The notes under the pieces are model-generated. The model ran no database searches. It saw only the letters and a list, made by a program, of their open reading frames with translations, and was not told where the DNA came from. A program made the position numbers and the translations under genes. This document shows, piece by piece, positions 47,931 to 57,277 of a stretch of 64,000 nucleotides of DNA. Where the stretch lies: assembly GCF_039904985.1 (NCBI RefSeq), contig NZ_CP157005.1, positions 186,001 through 250,000 on the forward strand. Reading direction: 5' to 3'. This DNA is from Methylomonas sp. AM2-LC. Its GTDB lineage: Bacteria > Pseudomonadota > Gammaproteobacteria > Methylococcales > Methylomonadaceae. Positions within the stretch are counted from its first letter, which is position 1, and each line of letters starts with the position of its first letter.

Positions 47931-48266
47931 ACACTGACATGGCTTTTGGTGCTTTTGGATCCATAGTAATCACAAAAATGTCTTGAAATAGATGTTTTTT
48001 GTCTATCGACTCCCTGGGCTTGTTATTGTGACAAAATGATCTAACATCTAAGTACTTAATTTTATAATTCTTTAATTTCAGATAGAAAAACATATACTCA
48101 TCTATCTTCTATTTTCAAATCGATTTAAGTACGATTGCCCTAGCGATCAACTACCCATTTATTTTAATAAATGGTAAAATTTTTTATTTAATCAGATCAA
48201 AATGCCCTTTCTCATAGAGTTGTGTCTCGGTCTTTTTTACTTTTTCTCAACTATTAGGACTGGCAA
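47931..48266. other. Intergenic region between epimerase and methyltransferase genes
   Basis: No gene is seen in these 336 AT-rich bases. They contain a terminator-like hairpin at 48155-48185 that probably ends the transketolase operon, so the methyltransferase gene at 48267 should have its own promoter. Confidence 0.55.
48155..48185 (+). terminator. Terminator-like hairpin
   Basis: CCATTTATT (48155-48163) and AATAAATGG (48166-48174) form a perfect AT-rich stem, followed by TAAAATTTTTT. Confidence 0.55.
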
Positions 48267-48977
48267 ATGAAGGAATCATTTAAAAAGTTTATCGGGATAA
48301 ATAAAAATGAAGAAGCTCGAAATCAATGGCTTTCAGAAACATTGGCTGCTATTCCCCCTGGTTTACGTATACTGGACGCGGGTGCTGGAGAGCTTCGGAA
48401 TAAGCCCTTATGTACTCATCTGAACTATGTATCGCAAGACGTATGCCAATATCAAGGTGACGGAGATGGTCAAGGCCTGCAAACAGGCACATGGGATACC
48501 AGCAACATTGATGTAGTATGCGATATTACAAATATTCCTGAAGCGGATGCTTCGTTTGATGTGATCCTGTGTAGCGAAGTTTTTGAGCATCTGCCTGATG
48601 CGCTCAGAGCACTCGATGAGTTTTCCCGTTTACTGAAACAGGATGGCAAACTGATAATCACTGCGCCTTTCGCATCATTGGTTCATTTTGCCCCTTATCA
48701 TTTTGTCAGTGGTTTTAGCCGATATTGGTACGAGTATCACCTGCCTCTACGGAATTTCATCATCCTAGAGCTTATCCCGAATGGCGACTGGTTTTCTTAT
48801 ACCAAACAGGAAATATTGCGGCTACCGGGCATGGCCCGCCATTACGGCAGTTGGTGTTGGCCGCTAGCTTATTTGGTAACAGCAATCGGATGTCTTTATT
48901 TTTCACTGCATGGAAAATCAAGGACTGCAGAGGATGTTGGGTGTTTTGGCTGGCATTGCATTGCAGTAAAATCATAA
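48267..48977 (+). CDS. Class I SAM-dependent methyltransferase
   Basis: The 236-residue protein has a Methyltransf_11-type Rossmann fold. Motif I is LRILDAGAGELRNKPL (about 31-46). The acidic strand and motif IV region are VVCDITNIPEADASFDVILCSEVFEHLPDALRALDEFSRLLKQDGKLIITAPFASLVHFAPYHF. The aromatic C-terminal region is common in methyltransferases of polysaccharide islands. It could methylate a sugar hydroxyl of the surface glycan. The substrate is not evident. Confidence 0.88.
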   Translation: MKESFKKFIGINKNEEARNQWLSETLAAIPPGLRILDAGAGELRNKPLCTHLNYVSQDVCQYQGDGDGQGLQTGTWDTSNIDVVCDITNIPEADASFDVILCSEVFEHLPDALRALDEFSRLLKQDGKLIITAPFASLVHFAPYHFVSGFSRYWYEYHLPLRNFIILELIPNGDWFSYTKQEILRLPGMARHYGSWCWPLAYLVTAIGCLYFSLHGKSRTAEDVGCFGWHCIAVKS

Positions 48978-49008
48978 CGGCTTAACTTTACTGATAGGAA
49001 TTCGATTC

Positions 49009-49812
49009 TTGAACTGGAAATTATATATTCGAAGTAATCCGATACTATTTCGTATGGCGCGACCTTTGCAACGTTGGTTACGCCCACTTTATGCACAGCC
49101 CGTAACAGGCTGCTTTGAATACCTACGTTTTTTTAAAGATTGGCAACGTTATCGGGCTGCGGGCGGTATCGCCTATCTGAAAGATTTTTATCCCTGTTTA
49201 ACGGACCGAACACACGAAACACCAATTGATCCTCATTATTTTTATCAGGCGGTCTGGGGAGCTTCACAAATCTGGTCACATTTACCGCAGGTTCATGTGG
49301 ATGTTGGTTCTGATGTTAAATTTGTCGGAATGCTCAGTGCAGCAATCAAAGTCGAATTCGTTGATATTCGCCCTCTATCTGTGAAATTAGAAAATCTGGT
49401 TTGCCGCGAGGGAACAATTTTAAACTTACCTTATGCCGATTCGAGTGTTCAATCTATTTCTTGCCTGCATGTTATTGAGCATATTGGCTTAGGTCGATAC
49501 GGTGACCCTATTGATCCAGACGGAACAGCAAAGGCTTGTGCCGAATTAGCGAGGGTGCTGAAACCTGGCGGGTATTTATATCTCTCCACCCCAATAGGAA
49601 CTCCCAGAGTTCAGTTTAATGGGCACCGCATACTTTCACTTAGTGAAATATGGCAATTTTTATCAGAACTTAGTCTAGTTGAAATGGCATGGATTGATAA
49701 TCACGGGGTATTTCACCAACATATAACACCGGAATGTATCGTCTATGATGAAAACGCCAGTTTGGATTGTGGTCTAGGATGTTTTGTGTTTACCAAGGGT
49801 GCTGTCAAATAA
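49009..49812 (+). CDS. DUF268 / methyltransferase-like protein
   Basis: The 267-residue protein matches DUF268, a methyltransferase-like family of glycan islands. VHVDVGSDVKFVGMLSAAIKVEFVDIRPLSVKLENL gives the nucleotide-binding region, and SISCLHVIEHIGLGRYGDPIDPDGTAKACAELARVLKPGGYLYLSTPIG gives the motif IV-VI equivalent. The start is TTG 49009 with AGGAA 8 bases upstream; the next ATG (49054) would lose conserved residues. The function within the glycan pathway is unknown, perhaps methylation. Confidence 0.82.
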   Translation: MNWKLYIRSNPILFRMARPLQRWLRPLYAQPVTGCFEYLRFFKDWQRYRAAGGIAYLKDFYPCLTDRTHETPIDPHYFYQAVWGASQIWSHLPQVHVDVGSDVKFVGMLSAAIKVEFVDIRPLSVKLENLVCREGTILNLPYADSSVQSISCLHVIEHIGLGRYGDPIDPDGTAKACAELARVLKPGGYLYLSTPIGTPRVQFNGHRILSLSEIWQFLSELSLVEMAWIDNHGVFHQHITPECIVYDENASLDCGLGCFVFTKGAVK

Positions 49813-49928
49813 GTCTGGCAACATTCTAGATACTGATACACACTTCCTTGTCAAGATGAGGCGCAAAAGTCGAATCTAAAGAGGCAAATTTAAGGACTTA
49901 ACAATAAAAAGTACTTAGTAACTGTAAT

Positions 49929-50732
49929 TCAATTGAATAACTTAATTAGAACTAAGCGCCTTATAAATTTCGCAATAGAAAATAATGTAGCTAAGGCATA
50001 ATGCGTAAATCCGATACTTTTTTCAGCATATAATACAGTAAGGTTATCCAATTCAGCACTTTCCATTCGCCACAAATTCGCACTTAACCCAGTTGCACCA
50101 TAAAGTGGCTTGTAAACATAAGCCAATGGGCTTTCAATCCTTAGTACTCCTAGACCTGCAAAAGCAATTTGTTGCCATAATAGTAAGTCTTCAGCATAAC
50201 GCTTATTACTCTGGAAACGAACAGGTATATTACGTTTCAGCATCACCGATGGTGTAGAGAAGGCATTCTTGTATAACAAACTATAAGGATAGATTTTAGT
50301 GATGCTGGCATTTTGGGTAATATTGGGGGTAGAACTGCCAGCCTTTAACCAGATAGTTTGGTGCCCGCATAAGCTTATGTCAGGGTTTTCTAGCATAACT
50401 TGATACTGTATGAGCAGTTTATCAGGATGCCAAGAATCATCTGAATCAAGAAAAGCAATATAGGGCTGACTAGCTACCGACCATCCTAAGTTCCGTGCCG
50501 TTGCTGCTCCAAAATTGTTAGGTAAGGTGATAAGCTTTATCCAACCGCTATATTGTCGCTCAATCTCGTACAATACTTCAAGGGTGCCATCACCACTTGA
50601 GTCCTCAACTAAAATGACTTCACAAGGTTTTTTGGTTTGCTGTTCAATTGACTGTACCGCTCTATGTATCGTGTTTGCACAACGAAAGCAAGGAACAATT
50701 ACTGAAATAGGGACGTATGTATTATTTATCAT
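49929..50732 (-). CDS. Family 2 glycosyltransferase
   Basis: The 267-residue GT-A enzyme has ISVIVPCFRCANTIHRAVQSI at the N-terminus, VEDSSGDGT for nucleotide binding, and FLDSDDSWHPDKL with the metal-binding DxD-type residues. A weakly hydrophobic C-terminal helix (LATLFSIAKFIRRLVLI) could attach it to the membrane. It is the only gene in the island on the minus strand, and it faces the DUF268 gene, so it may be a separate acquisition. Donor and acceptor are unknown. Confidence 0.9.
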   Translation of the reverse strand: MINNTYVPISVIVPCFRCANTIHRAVQSIEQQTKKPCEVILVEDSSGDGTLEVLYEIERQYSGWIKLITLPNNFGAATARNLGWSVASQPYIAFLDSDDSWHPDKLLIQYQVMLENPDISLCGHQTIWLKAGSSTPNITQNASITKIYPYSLLYKNAFSTPSVMLKRNIPVRFQSNKRYAEDLLLWQQIAFAGLGVLRIESPLAYVYKPLYGATGLSANLWRMESAELDNLTVLYAEKSIGFTHYALATLFSIAKFIRRLVLIKLFN

Positions 50733-51545
50733 TAAAGGTATGGATAGATAATAAACTAAAATATACTAACGCAAAAAAGTTTTTTGATATAAAACCGTCT
50801 TTGGATAGATCATGGTAAACCTATAAACAGCATCACAGTTAACAGCGAATATTGATGACCAACCGATAACATACAACGCATACAACTTGTGCAACGCTTT
50901 TGAGTAGTTATCACGGCAACCATAAATTGTTTATAGGCTACTTTATATACAATGCTCTTAATATTTTACCCTACATTTTGTAGTGGGCTAATAATGGACG
51001 CGTCGATATATACTGGTAAATCGTTTGAGTTCGTGGGTAAAGCAGTCTTTTTTAACAGTACGTTATTTTTGAAACGTGCGTAGTCTATTACCTAAAACCA
51101 ATTAAAGCCAATCTGGAAGCCAGTAATTACATTACTGACTAAATCGTTTGCCTTTATTACCGCTAGCATTTTCATTCAATCTTTGGAAATGTACCTCACA
51201 ACATCTTTGAGAAAGAAATACCACAAGTTTGACCTATCGATGTGCCTAGAAATGATTTTTTATTGCTTAGCTGTGTTAGTGAGATTTATATTTTCGCTGA
51301 CAAATTATTCACCTAATTCGCGGCTGTTATTTCCCTCTACAGGTGATTATGGAATGGTTAGGTTGCCGCGTCTCTTTTTATATTACTAGAGTTCATAGTT
51401 ACATTCTATACAGCTTACAAAACAAACTGTCCAGATACATTTGCAGGCACTGATTCATGATAGAATTAGTCAGTTAAATAAGAAATGTTACAGAATACGT
51501 ATGTTTATGTATGCGTGATTTTGAGACAGAATTAATATAACTTAA
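50733..51545. other. Non-coding gap in the polysaccharide island
   Basis: About 810 bases hold no convincing gene. A 68-codon frame at 51183-51389 lacks a ribosome site and family features, and I treat it as chance. The gap ends in a decayed epimerase 3' end (51546-51617), so it is probably the scar of a deletion or cassette exchange. Confidence 0.55.
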
Positions 51546-51617
51546 TACATTGCTTTCACTGAGGGTCTGGCCCGCACCATCGAATGGCAGAAAGCTCTAA
51601 ATACTACAGAATTGTAA
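51546..51617 (+). pseudogene. Fossil 3' end of a second epimerase gene
   Basis: Read in frame, these bases give YIAFTEGLARTIEWQKALNT, then TEL and a stop. This aligns with YITLEEGLTRTIEWQKALYA at the end of the epimerase encoded at 46890-47930. The frame is closed upstream by TAA (51543-51545), and no further homology is visible, so only the last two dozen codons remain. It marks a truncated paralogue just ahead of the second fucose-synthase-like gene. Confidence 0.75.
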
Positions 51618-51634
51618 GTGAAGGAAACTCATTA

Positions 51635-52555
51635 ATGACCAAAACCATAGTCACAGGCGCTAACGGCTTGGTAGGGTACGCCCTGCGGCAATTAAACCAA
51701 CCAAATACGACTTATTTGAGCCGAGAAACGCTGAATTTAACCGATTTTGTGGCAACACAAGCACATTTTAAAGCCTTGGCTCCTGAGAATGTGATTCATT
51801 TGGCGGCTCAAGTAGGTGGTATTGGTGGCAATTTAATTCACTCCGGTGAGTATTTTCGCAACAACATCCTGATCAATACTAATGTACTGGAAAGCGCTAG
51901 AATAGCAGGTAGTAAAAAACTGATTTCGTTTATGTCTACCTGTGTGTTTCCCGATAAATGCATCTATCCACTCAACGAAAAAGACCTACATAATGGGCCA
52001 CCGCATCCGTCAAATTTTGGCTATGCCTATGCCAAACGCATGTTAGAAGTACAAAGTAGCGCCTATCGCAAAGAATGGAACTGTAATTATATCGTCGCCA
52101 TTCCAACCAATATTTATGGTCCTAATGATAACTTTAGTCTGACCGAAGGGCATGTAGTCCCTGCGTTGATCCATCGTACTTATTTAGCCAAACAGCAAGG
52201 TACCGACCTGATAGTCTGGGGTAGTGGCAAACCCTTACGTGAGTTTGTCTACTCCGAGGATATTGCCCGATTAACGCTGTGGGCGTTAGAAAATTATTCC
52301 GACGATACACCGATTATTTTTACCTCGGGTATTGAAGTTAGCATCCGAGAACTGGTAGAAATTGTAGCCAAAAAAATAGGTTTTCAAGGTAATCTGCTGT
52401 TCGATGCAGAGAAACCAGATGGGCAATACCGCAAACCCTCAGATGCCAGCAAGCTAAATAGCTACTTACCCAATTTTAAGTGGACGCCTCTCGAAGAAGG
52501 GATAGAACGCACGATCGATTGGTTCTTAAGCCATTACCCAAATGTAAGGTTGTAA
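51635..52555 (+). CDS. GDP-L-fucose synthase-like epimerase/reductase, second copy
   Basis: The 306-residue protein starts at ATG 51635, with AAGGAAA about 10 bases upstream; an in-frame start at 51584 falls within the epimerase fossil and is rejected. It has VTGANGLVGYAL, AAQVGGIGGNLIHSGEYFRNN, STCVFPDKCIYPL with the catalytic Ser/Cys region, YAYAK, and PTNIYGPNDNFSLTEGHVVPALIHRTY. It is related to but clearly different from the Fcl at 43640, and may reduce a different GDP-sugar. Confidence 0.87.
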   Translation: MTKTIVTGANGLVGYALRQLNQPNTTYLSRETLNLTDFVATQAHFKALAPENVIHLAAQVGGIGGNLIHSGEYFRNNILINTNVLESARIAGSKKLISFMSTCVFPDKCIYPLNEKDLHNGPPHPSNFGYAYAKRMLEVQSSAYRKEWNCNYIVAIPTNIYGPNDNFSLTEGHVVPALIHRTYLAKQQGTDLIVWGSGKPLREFVYSEDIARLTLWALENYSDDTPIIFTSGIEVSIRELVEIVAKKIGFQGNLLFDAEKPDGQYRKPSDASKLNSYLPNFKWTPLEEGIERTIDWFLSHYPNVRL

Positions 52556-52559
52556 TTGC

Positions 52560-53507
52560 ATGGTAAATACGCAGACAAATCCCCCGATTAAATCATTGGC
52601 AGTGGCCGATTTTGCAGCTGCTTTTGGTGAACTTCTCAGTGCTTATGTAGAGGAGCGCATTCGCGCATATGCGTTTGAATACACTGAGTTTTCGCCAGCT
52701 GAAAAAGAAGGCTTGTTGATAAAAGTAGTGGAAACCTTACTAGATCCAAATTTATTGCAATCGGGTGAACATAGGCTTGACCAATGGGAATTAGGCTGGG
52801 GAGAGAATTTGGAATTGATTTTACACAATCCAGGTAATATCGACTTGATTGTGCCGAAATACTTTAATAAATATGGAGCTATCCGCTGGCGCGGTGATTT
52901 TATCCGGCCGATCTCTGAAAAGTTTGAGTGTCATTCATTAGCGATTATTTTAGACTGGCTATTTGATAAATATTTACGTCAGGCCAGTGCGATTTATGAA
53001 TTCGGCTGCGGCACTGGACATAACTTACTGCGGGCTAGGGGTGTAAATGAACAAGCTAGTCTCTATGGGCTTGATTGGACAGTAGCCTCGCAACGTATCA
53101 TCGAAAACTTAGCCCGGCATCAAATCGACCCGGATATACATGGTCATCGTTTCGATTATTTTAATCCCGATCAGGATTTTCAGTTGGCAGAAAATGCCGT
53201 TGTGTATACCGTGGCGTCTTTAGAACAAATCGGTTCACGCTGGGAACCATTTTTAAACTATTTGCTGAAAAACCGCCCAAAACTGTGTATTCATATAGAA
53301 CCCATAGCGGAATTGCTGGATGAAAGCAAACTGATAGATTATTTATCGGTGGCTTATTTTAAAAAGCGTAATTATCTCAACGGCTTTTTAGATGGATTGC
53401 GACAGCTCGAACAAATCGGGCAAATTAAAATTCACAAAGCTCAACGTACTTACATTGGCAGTCTGTTTATAGAGGGTTATTCAATTATAGTCTGGTCTCC
53501 TGTTTAG
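52560..53507 (+). CDS. SAM-dependent methyltransferase-like protein
   Basis: The 315-residue protein has a helical N-terminal half (about 1-130) and a class I methyltransferase fold: IYEFGCGTGHNLLRA (motif I), LYGLDWTVASQRII, and VVYTVASLEQIGSRWEPFLNYLLKNRPKLCIHIEPIAEL. It starts 4 bases after the second fcl-like gene, so the two are cotranscribed and may act in series. The substrate is unknown. The unusual helical N-terminal half is not one I can name. Confidence 0.8.
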   Translation: MVNTQTNPPIKSLAVADFAAAFGELLSAYVEERIRAYAFEYTEFSPAEKEGLLIKVVETLLDPNLLQSGEHRLDQWELGWGENLELILHNPGNIDLIVPKYFNKYGAIRWRGDFIRPISEKFECHSLAIILDWLFDKYLRQASAIYEFGCGTGHNLLRARGVNEQASLYGLDWTVASQRIIENLARHQIDPDIHGHRFDYFNPDQDFQLAENAVVYTVASLEQIGSRWEPFLNYLLKNRPKLCIHIEPIAELLDESKLIDYLSVAYFKKRNYLNGFLDGLRQLEQIGQIKIHKAQRTYIGSLFIEGYSIIVWSPV

Positions 53508-53553
53508 TTTAGAAAAACCCATCCGTTCGTAATCGCCAAGAGAGGAATGCTGT

Positions 53554-54477
53554 GTGAGTAATTTTGTATTTGATCTTAAATGTCTGCCCGCTGAGCATCC
53601 TGATATATCAGTGATTTGCATAAATAGAAATCATGAAAAATATATCGAAGACACCATACTATCGGTACTAGCTCAGAAATTCGACAATTTTGAATTTCTG
53701 ATAGCCGATGGCGGTTCTACGGACTCCTCCCTTGACATTATTCGTCAATATCCGTTTATTCAGTTGGTGACGGGGCAAGATACATGCCGTGAAGAGGGCT
53801 TGCTTCGCGCGTTAAATGCAGCACGGGGCCGTTACGTCATGGTAACGACCTCGACCGACGGCTATCTTTCCAGAGATTGGTTCAAACGGGCAGCTACGAT
53901 CTTAGATCAAGATTCACAGGTATCGCTCGTATTTGGTGGCAGTGCGGCCATGGGTAGTGAAGGCACACTAGGTGCAATTACCTATCCGGTGCAATTCCCT
54001 TTTCAGGAAGAGCAGGAAAAAGGGCGTTTATCCCAATTATGGTTACAATACGGTTTGGAAGCCTCGTATTTACCAGAGTTAAATTATTGTGTGCGTATGG
54101 AGGTTTTCAAACAGTTAATGGGGCCCAGCTCAGAGTTTCCAACTTTGAATGACATTGATCCAATTTTACGCTTTCATTTCGAGTTTAATCGTTTAGGCTA
54201 TATTTCCAGTTATCAACCTGTTTTAGCCAATTTTGGTCGTACACACCCCAATCAAGCCCAGATTAGTGAAAAAAATAATCGTTATTTACGGATTTATAAT
54301 GAAAATTGGCGAAACTATCGCAAATCAGTCATGTTGGGTAAACTTGAGCATGTTTTTCGAGATGGAAATGGCAATCCAATCGCTAAAAATAAACAAACAA
54401 CAATAAATCGGTTACAACTATTTTTACCAAGAATTCCATACTTTCAGATTCGCCAATTTATTAAAAATATAATATGA
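53554..54477 (+). CDS. Family 2 glycosyltransferase
   Basis: The 307-residue GT-A enzyme has ISVICINRNHEKYIEDTILSVLAQKFDNFEFLIADGGSTDSS at the start. In place of a clear DxD it has TTSTDGYLSRDWF after ARGRYVMV, a variant seen in WcaA-like enzymes. The start is GTG 53554 with AGAGGA 8 bases upstream. It lies in the same run of genes as the fcl-like and methyltransferase genes. Sugar donor not evident. Confidence 0.88.
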   Translation: MSNFVFDLKCLPAEHPDISVICINRNHEKYIEDTILSVLAQKFDNFEFLIADGGSTDSSLDIIRQYPFIQLVTGQDTCREEGLLRALNAARGRYVMVTTSTDGYLSRDWFKRAATILDQDSQVSLVFGGSAAMGSEGTLGAITYPVQFPFQEEQEKGRLSQLWLQYGLEASYLPELNYCVRMEVFKQLMGPSSEFPTLNDIDPILRFHFEFNRLGYISSYQPVLANFGRTHPNQAQISEKNNRYLRIYNENWRNYRKSVMLGKLEHVFRDGNGNPIAKNKQTTINRLQLFLPRIPYFQIRQFIKNII

Positions 54478-54588
54478 ATAGTGAATTAGAAAAGAATTAT
54501 GATCTTACTTCTAGTAACTGACTTATTATTTTGACTGACATACATATTTTTTTAATTTTTAACGTACCCAAGAAAATGGTATGCCTTA

Positions 54589-56106
54589 ATGAGTAGCGTG
54601 AAACGGAATATCATTTCCAACTATATTGGAAGTGGCTGGAGTTCTCTTATGGGAATTGTTTTTACGCCCTTGTACGTTCATTATCTTGGCATTGAAGCCT
54701 ATGGTTTGATTGGTGTGTTTACCATGCTGCAAACTTGGCTATTCCTTTTGGACATGGGTATTACACCTACACTAAGTCGTGAAATGGCTCGATTTGATGC
54801 AGGTGCGTACGACTCACAGAAAATTCGAAATTTTGTTCGTTCACTGGAGATAATCTATATATTCATAGCCATAACTGTGTTGATTGGCTTGCTTTTGGTT
54901 AGTGATTGGATAACCATTAATTGGTTGCAAATTGAAACGCTTAATGCATCCGTGGTAGCAAATGCATTGTCTTTATCAGGCGTATTTATTGTTTTACGCT
55001 GGTTTTCAGGACTATACCGTGGGGCTATTATGGGTCTTCAACAGCAGGTATGGCTTAATTACACTAGCGCCCTATTTGCTACCGTGCGTGGTTTAGGGGC
55101 AGTAGGCGTTTTGGCGTGGATTTCTCCAACTGTTTTTGCATTCTTAATTTTTCAAAGCGTACTTGCTGCTATTGAGGCGATAGTATTGGCTGTTAAAATG
55201 CATTTTTTACTGCCAAAATCTGATAAGCCTTCTTATTTTAGTATAGATTCACTGCAACATGTTTGGAAATTTGCAGCAGGTATGAGTGCAAATTCGTTGC
55301 AAGCACTTTTACTTACCCAAGTTGATAAACTATTGTTATCCAAACTTTTACCCATTGCTGAATTTGGTTATTATAATTTAGCTATAACTTTGGCTGGTGG
55401 ATTGTATATATTGATGGGTGCCATTACGAATGCCGCATATCCGCAATTTGTATTATTGATTGAACGTGGTGATAGTCAAACTTTGATTAAAACATATCAC
55501 AAATTATCACAAATGCTCTCGATGGTTGTTGCTCCAACAGCAATAGTGCTCGCTTTTTATTCAGAAAACGTATTACTACTTTGGATGAATAACGAGTCTA
55601 CAGCAAAGGCAGTTGCGCCTTTAGTATCTTTATTGGTAGTAGGTTATTTATTAAATGGTATGCTGCAAATACCTTATTTTTTGCAACTTGCTTACGGCTG
55701 GACTAAACTTAACTTAACTACAAATTTCATATCAATATTGATTTTGGTACCAGCCGTATATATAACAGTGCCTATCTATGGAGTCAAAGCAACCCCTATT
55801 ATTTGGATCATTCTAAACATTGTCTATATCGTTGTAACTATACCAATTATGCATAGTAGATTGCTTCCAAATGAAATGTGGAGCTGGTATCAAAAAGACA
55901 TTGTTCTGCCATTGCTTAGTATTTTTGCAGCAATTAGTGCTCTTTACTATGTAATGCCAGTTCCTAGTATTAATCAACCAATAGTTAATATTATCGATAT
56001 TTTACTTGCAGCAATACTAGGAATTATCGTTGCATTTTTAGTTACTCCTTTAGGCAGAAACCTACTAAAAAGGAATATTCATATTAAATCACTAAAGTTT
56101 CGATAG
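54589..56106 (+). CDS. Wzx-like polysaccharide flippase
   Basis: The 505-residue integral membrane protein has 12-14 predicted helices and fits the MOP/MVF superfamily of lipid-linked oligosaccharide flippases. The N-terminal NIISNYIGSGWSSLMGIVFTPLYVHYLGIEAYGLIGVF is typical of the Wzx class, as are LDMGITPTLSREMARF and the SANSLQALLLTQVDKLLLSKLLPIAEFGYYNLA repeat start. It should move the undecaprenyl-linked repeat unit to the periplasm. No Wzy polymerase or Wza/Wzc export gene is visible in the window. Confidence 0.9.
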   Translation: MSSVKRNIISNYIGSGWSSLMGIVFTPLYVHYLGIEAYGLIGVFTMLQTWLFLLDMGITPTLSREMARFDAGAYDSQKIRNFVRSLEIIYIFIAITVLIGLLLVSDWITINWLQIETLNASVVANALSLSGVFIVLRWFSGLYRGAIMGLQQQVWLNYTSALFATVRGLGAVGVLAWISPTVFAFLIFQSVLAAIEAIVLAVKMHFLLPKSDKPSYFSIDSLQHVWKFAAGMSANSLQALLLTQVDKLLLSKLLPIAEFGYYNLAITLAGGLYILMGAITNAAYPQFVLLIERGDSQTLIKTYHKLSQMLSMVVAPTAIVLAFYSENVLLLWMNNESTAKAVAPLVSLLVVGYLLNGMLQIPYFLQLAYGWTKLNLTTNFISILILVPAVYITVPIYGVKATPIIWIILNIVYIVVTIPIMHSRLLPNEMWSWYQKDIVLPLLSIFAAISALYYVMPVPSINQPIVNIIDILLAAILGIIVAFLVTPLGRNLLKRNIHIKSLKFR

Positions 56107-56391
56107 GCGGTAGAATTTTTATAAAACGCACTGAAAACGTTCGGTTACTACTTTAATTCGAAAAGAGCATGGTGAAAGATAATGAAAAACCCATCGATGA
56201 ATAATTTCACTAAATAAGGCTAAAAATTTTGAACATTCAAATCCAAATTAAGTCAGTAAATGGTATACTTTACTTAATTTCCTTAGATGTTGAAGGATCC
56301 GACTTGAAAAGTCTACTAATCTAAACAAGCATATTTATAATATGCATATACTCTTATTAATACAATATATTTTAATAAAAAAATTTGGTAA

Positions 56392-57270
56392 ATGATTATT
56401 GTCAATCTTATCGGTGGCCTTGGCAATCAAATGTTTCAATATGCATTTTGCCGAGCTTTAGCATTGGAACTTGCTGAACCTACTTTATTAGATATTTCAG
56501 GATTTTCTTCTTATACTCTACATCAGGGGTTTGAACTAGATCGATTATTTTCATGCAAAATTGAACTAGCTACTGAATTAGATTTTAAAAGTGTATTGGG
56601 CTGGCAGTCTCCATCTAGAATCAGAAATATTTTATTGCACCCTTATATGAGTGCTTTCCGAAAAAATAATTTTGTCGTTGAACCGTATTTTCAATACTGG
56701 CCTGAAATAAACTCTATTCCAAAAAAATGTTATTTATCGGGTTACTGGCAATCTTTTCAATATTTTCAAAAGTACACTACAGAAATTCGTGCTGACTTTA
56801 CATATAAAATACCGTTAGTTAATAAGAATGCCGAATTCGCAGATCAGATAAAACAAGTTAATGCAATTAGTTTACATGTACGCCGAGGAGATTACGTAAG
56901 CAATCCTGCAACGCTTAAAAATCATGGTGTATGTTCATTAGACTATTACGATTTGGCAATACAGTACATAGCCAACCATGTATTAGATCCAGTTTTCTTT
57001 ATTTTTTCTGACGATATCGATTGGGTTAAAAAGAATATTAATATTAATTATAAAACATATTATGTTGATCATAACTCAGGTAATGATAGCTTTAATGATA
57101 TGCGCTTGATGAGTTTATGTAAGCATCATATTATCGCAAATAGCTCATTTAGTTGGTGGGGGGCTTGGTTAAACTCCAATCCGAATAAATTGGTAATTGC
57201 ACCTCAAAAGTGGTTTGCTAATAATAATGACACTAAGGATTTATTGCCAACTGACTGGATAAAATTGTGA
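56392..57270 (+). CDS. Alpha-1,2-fucosyltransferase (GT11)
   Basis: The 292-residue protein matches GT11: IIVNLIGGLGNQMFQYAFCRALAL at the N-terminus (GDP binding), the family signature SLHVRRGDYVSNP, and the C-terminal FFIFSDDIDWVKKN and ANSSFSWWGAWLN. It transfers L-fucose in alpha-1,2 linkage from GDP-fucose. This fits the fucose synthase genes in the same island and predicts a fucosylated surface glycan. The gene follows 285 bases of AT-rich non-coding sequence and is AT-rich itself, consistent with recent acquisition. Confidence 0.92.
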   Translation: MIIVNLIGGLGNQMFQYAFCRALALELAEPTLLDISGFSSYTLHQGFELDRLFSCKIELATELDFKSVLGWQSPSRIRNILLHPYMSAFRKNNFVVEPYFQYWPEINSIPKKCYLSGYWQSFQYFQKYTTEIRADFTYKIPLVNKNAEFADQIKQVNAISLHVRRGDYVSNPATLKNHGVCSLDYYDLAIQYIANHVLDPVFFIFSDDIDWVKKNININYKTYYVDHNSGNDSFNDMRLMSLCKHHIIANSSFSWWGAWLNSNPNKLVIAPQKWFANNNDTKDLLPTDWIKL

Positions 57271-57277
57271 ATACGCT

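Noticed and set aside
51183..51389. 68-codon open frame in the glycan-island gap
   Set aside because: No ribosome site, no recognisable domain, and a composition like translated AT-rich noise.
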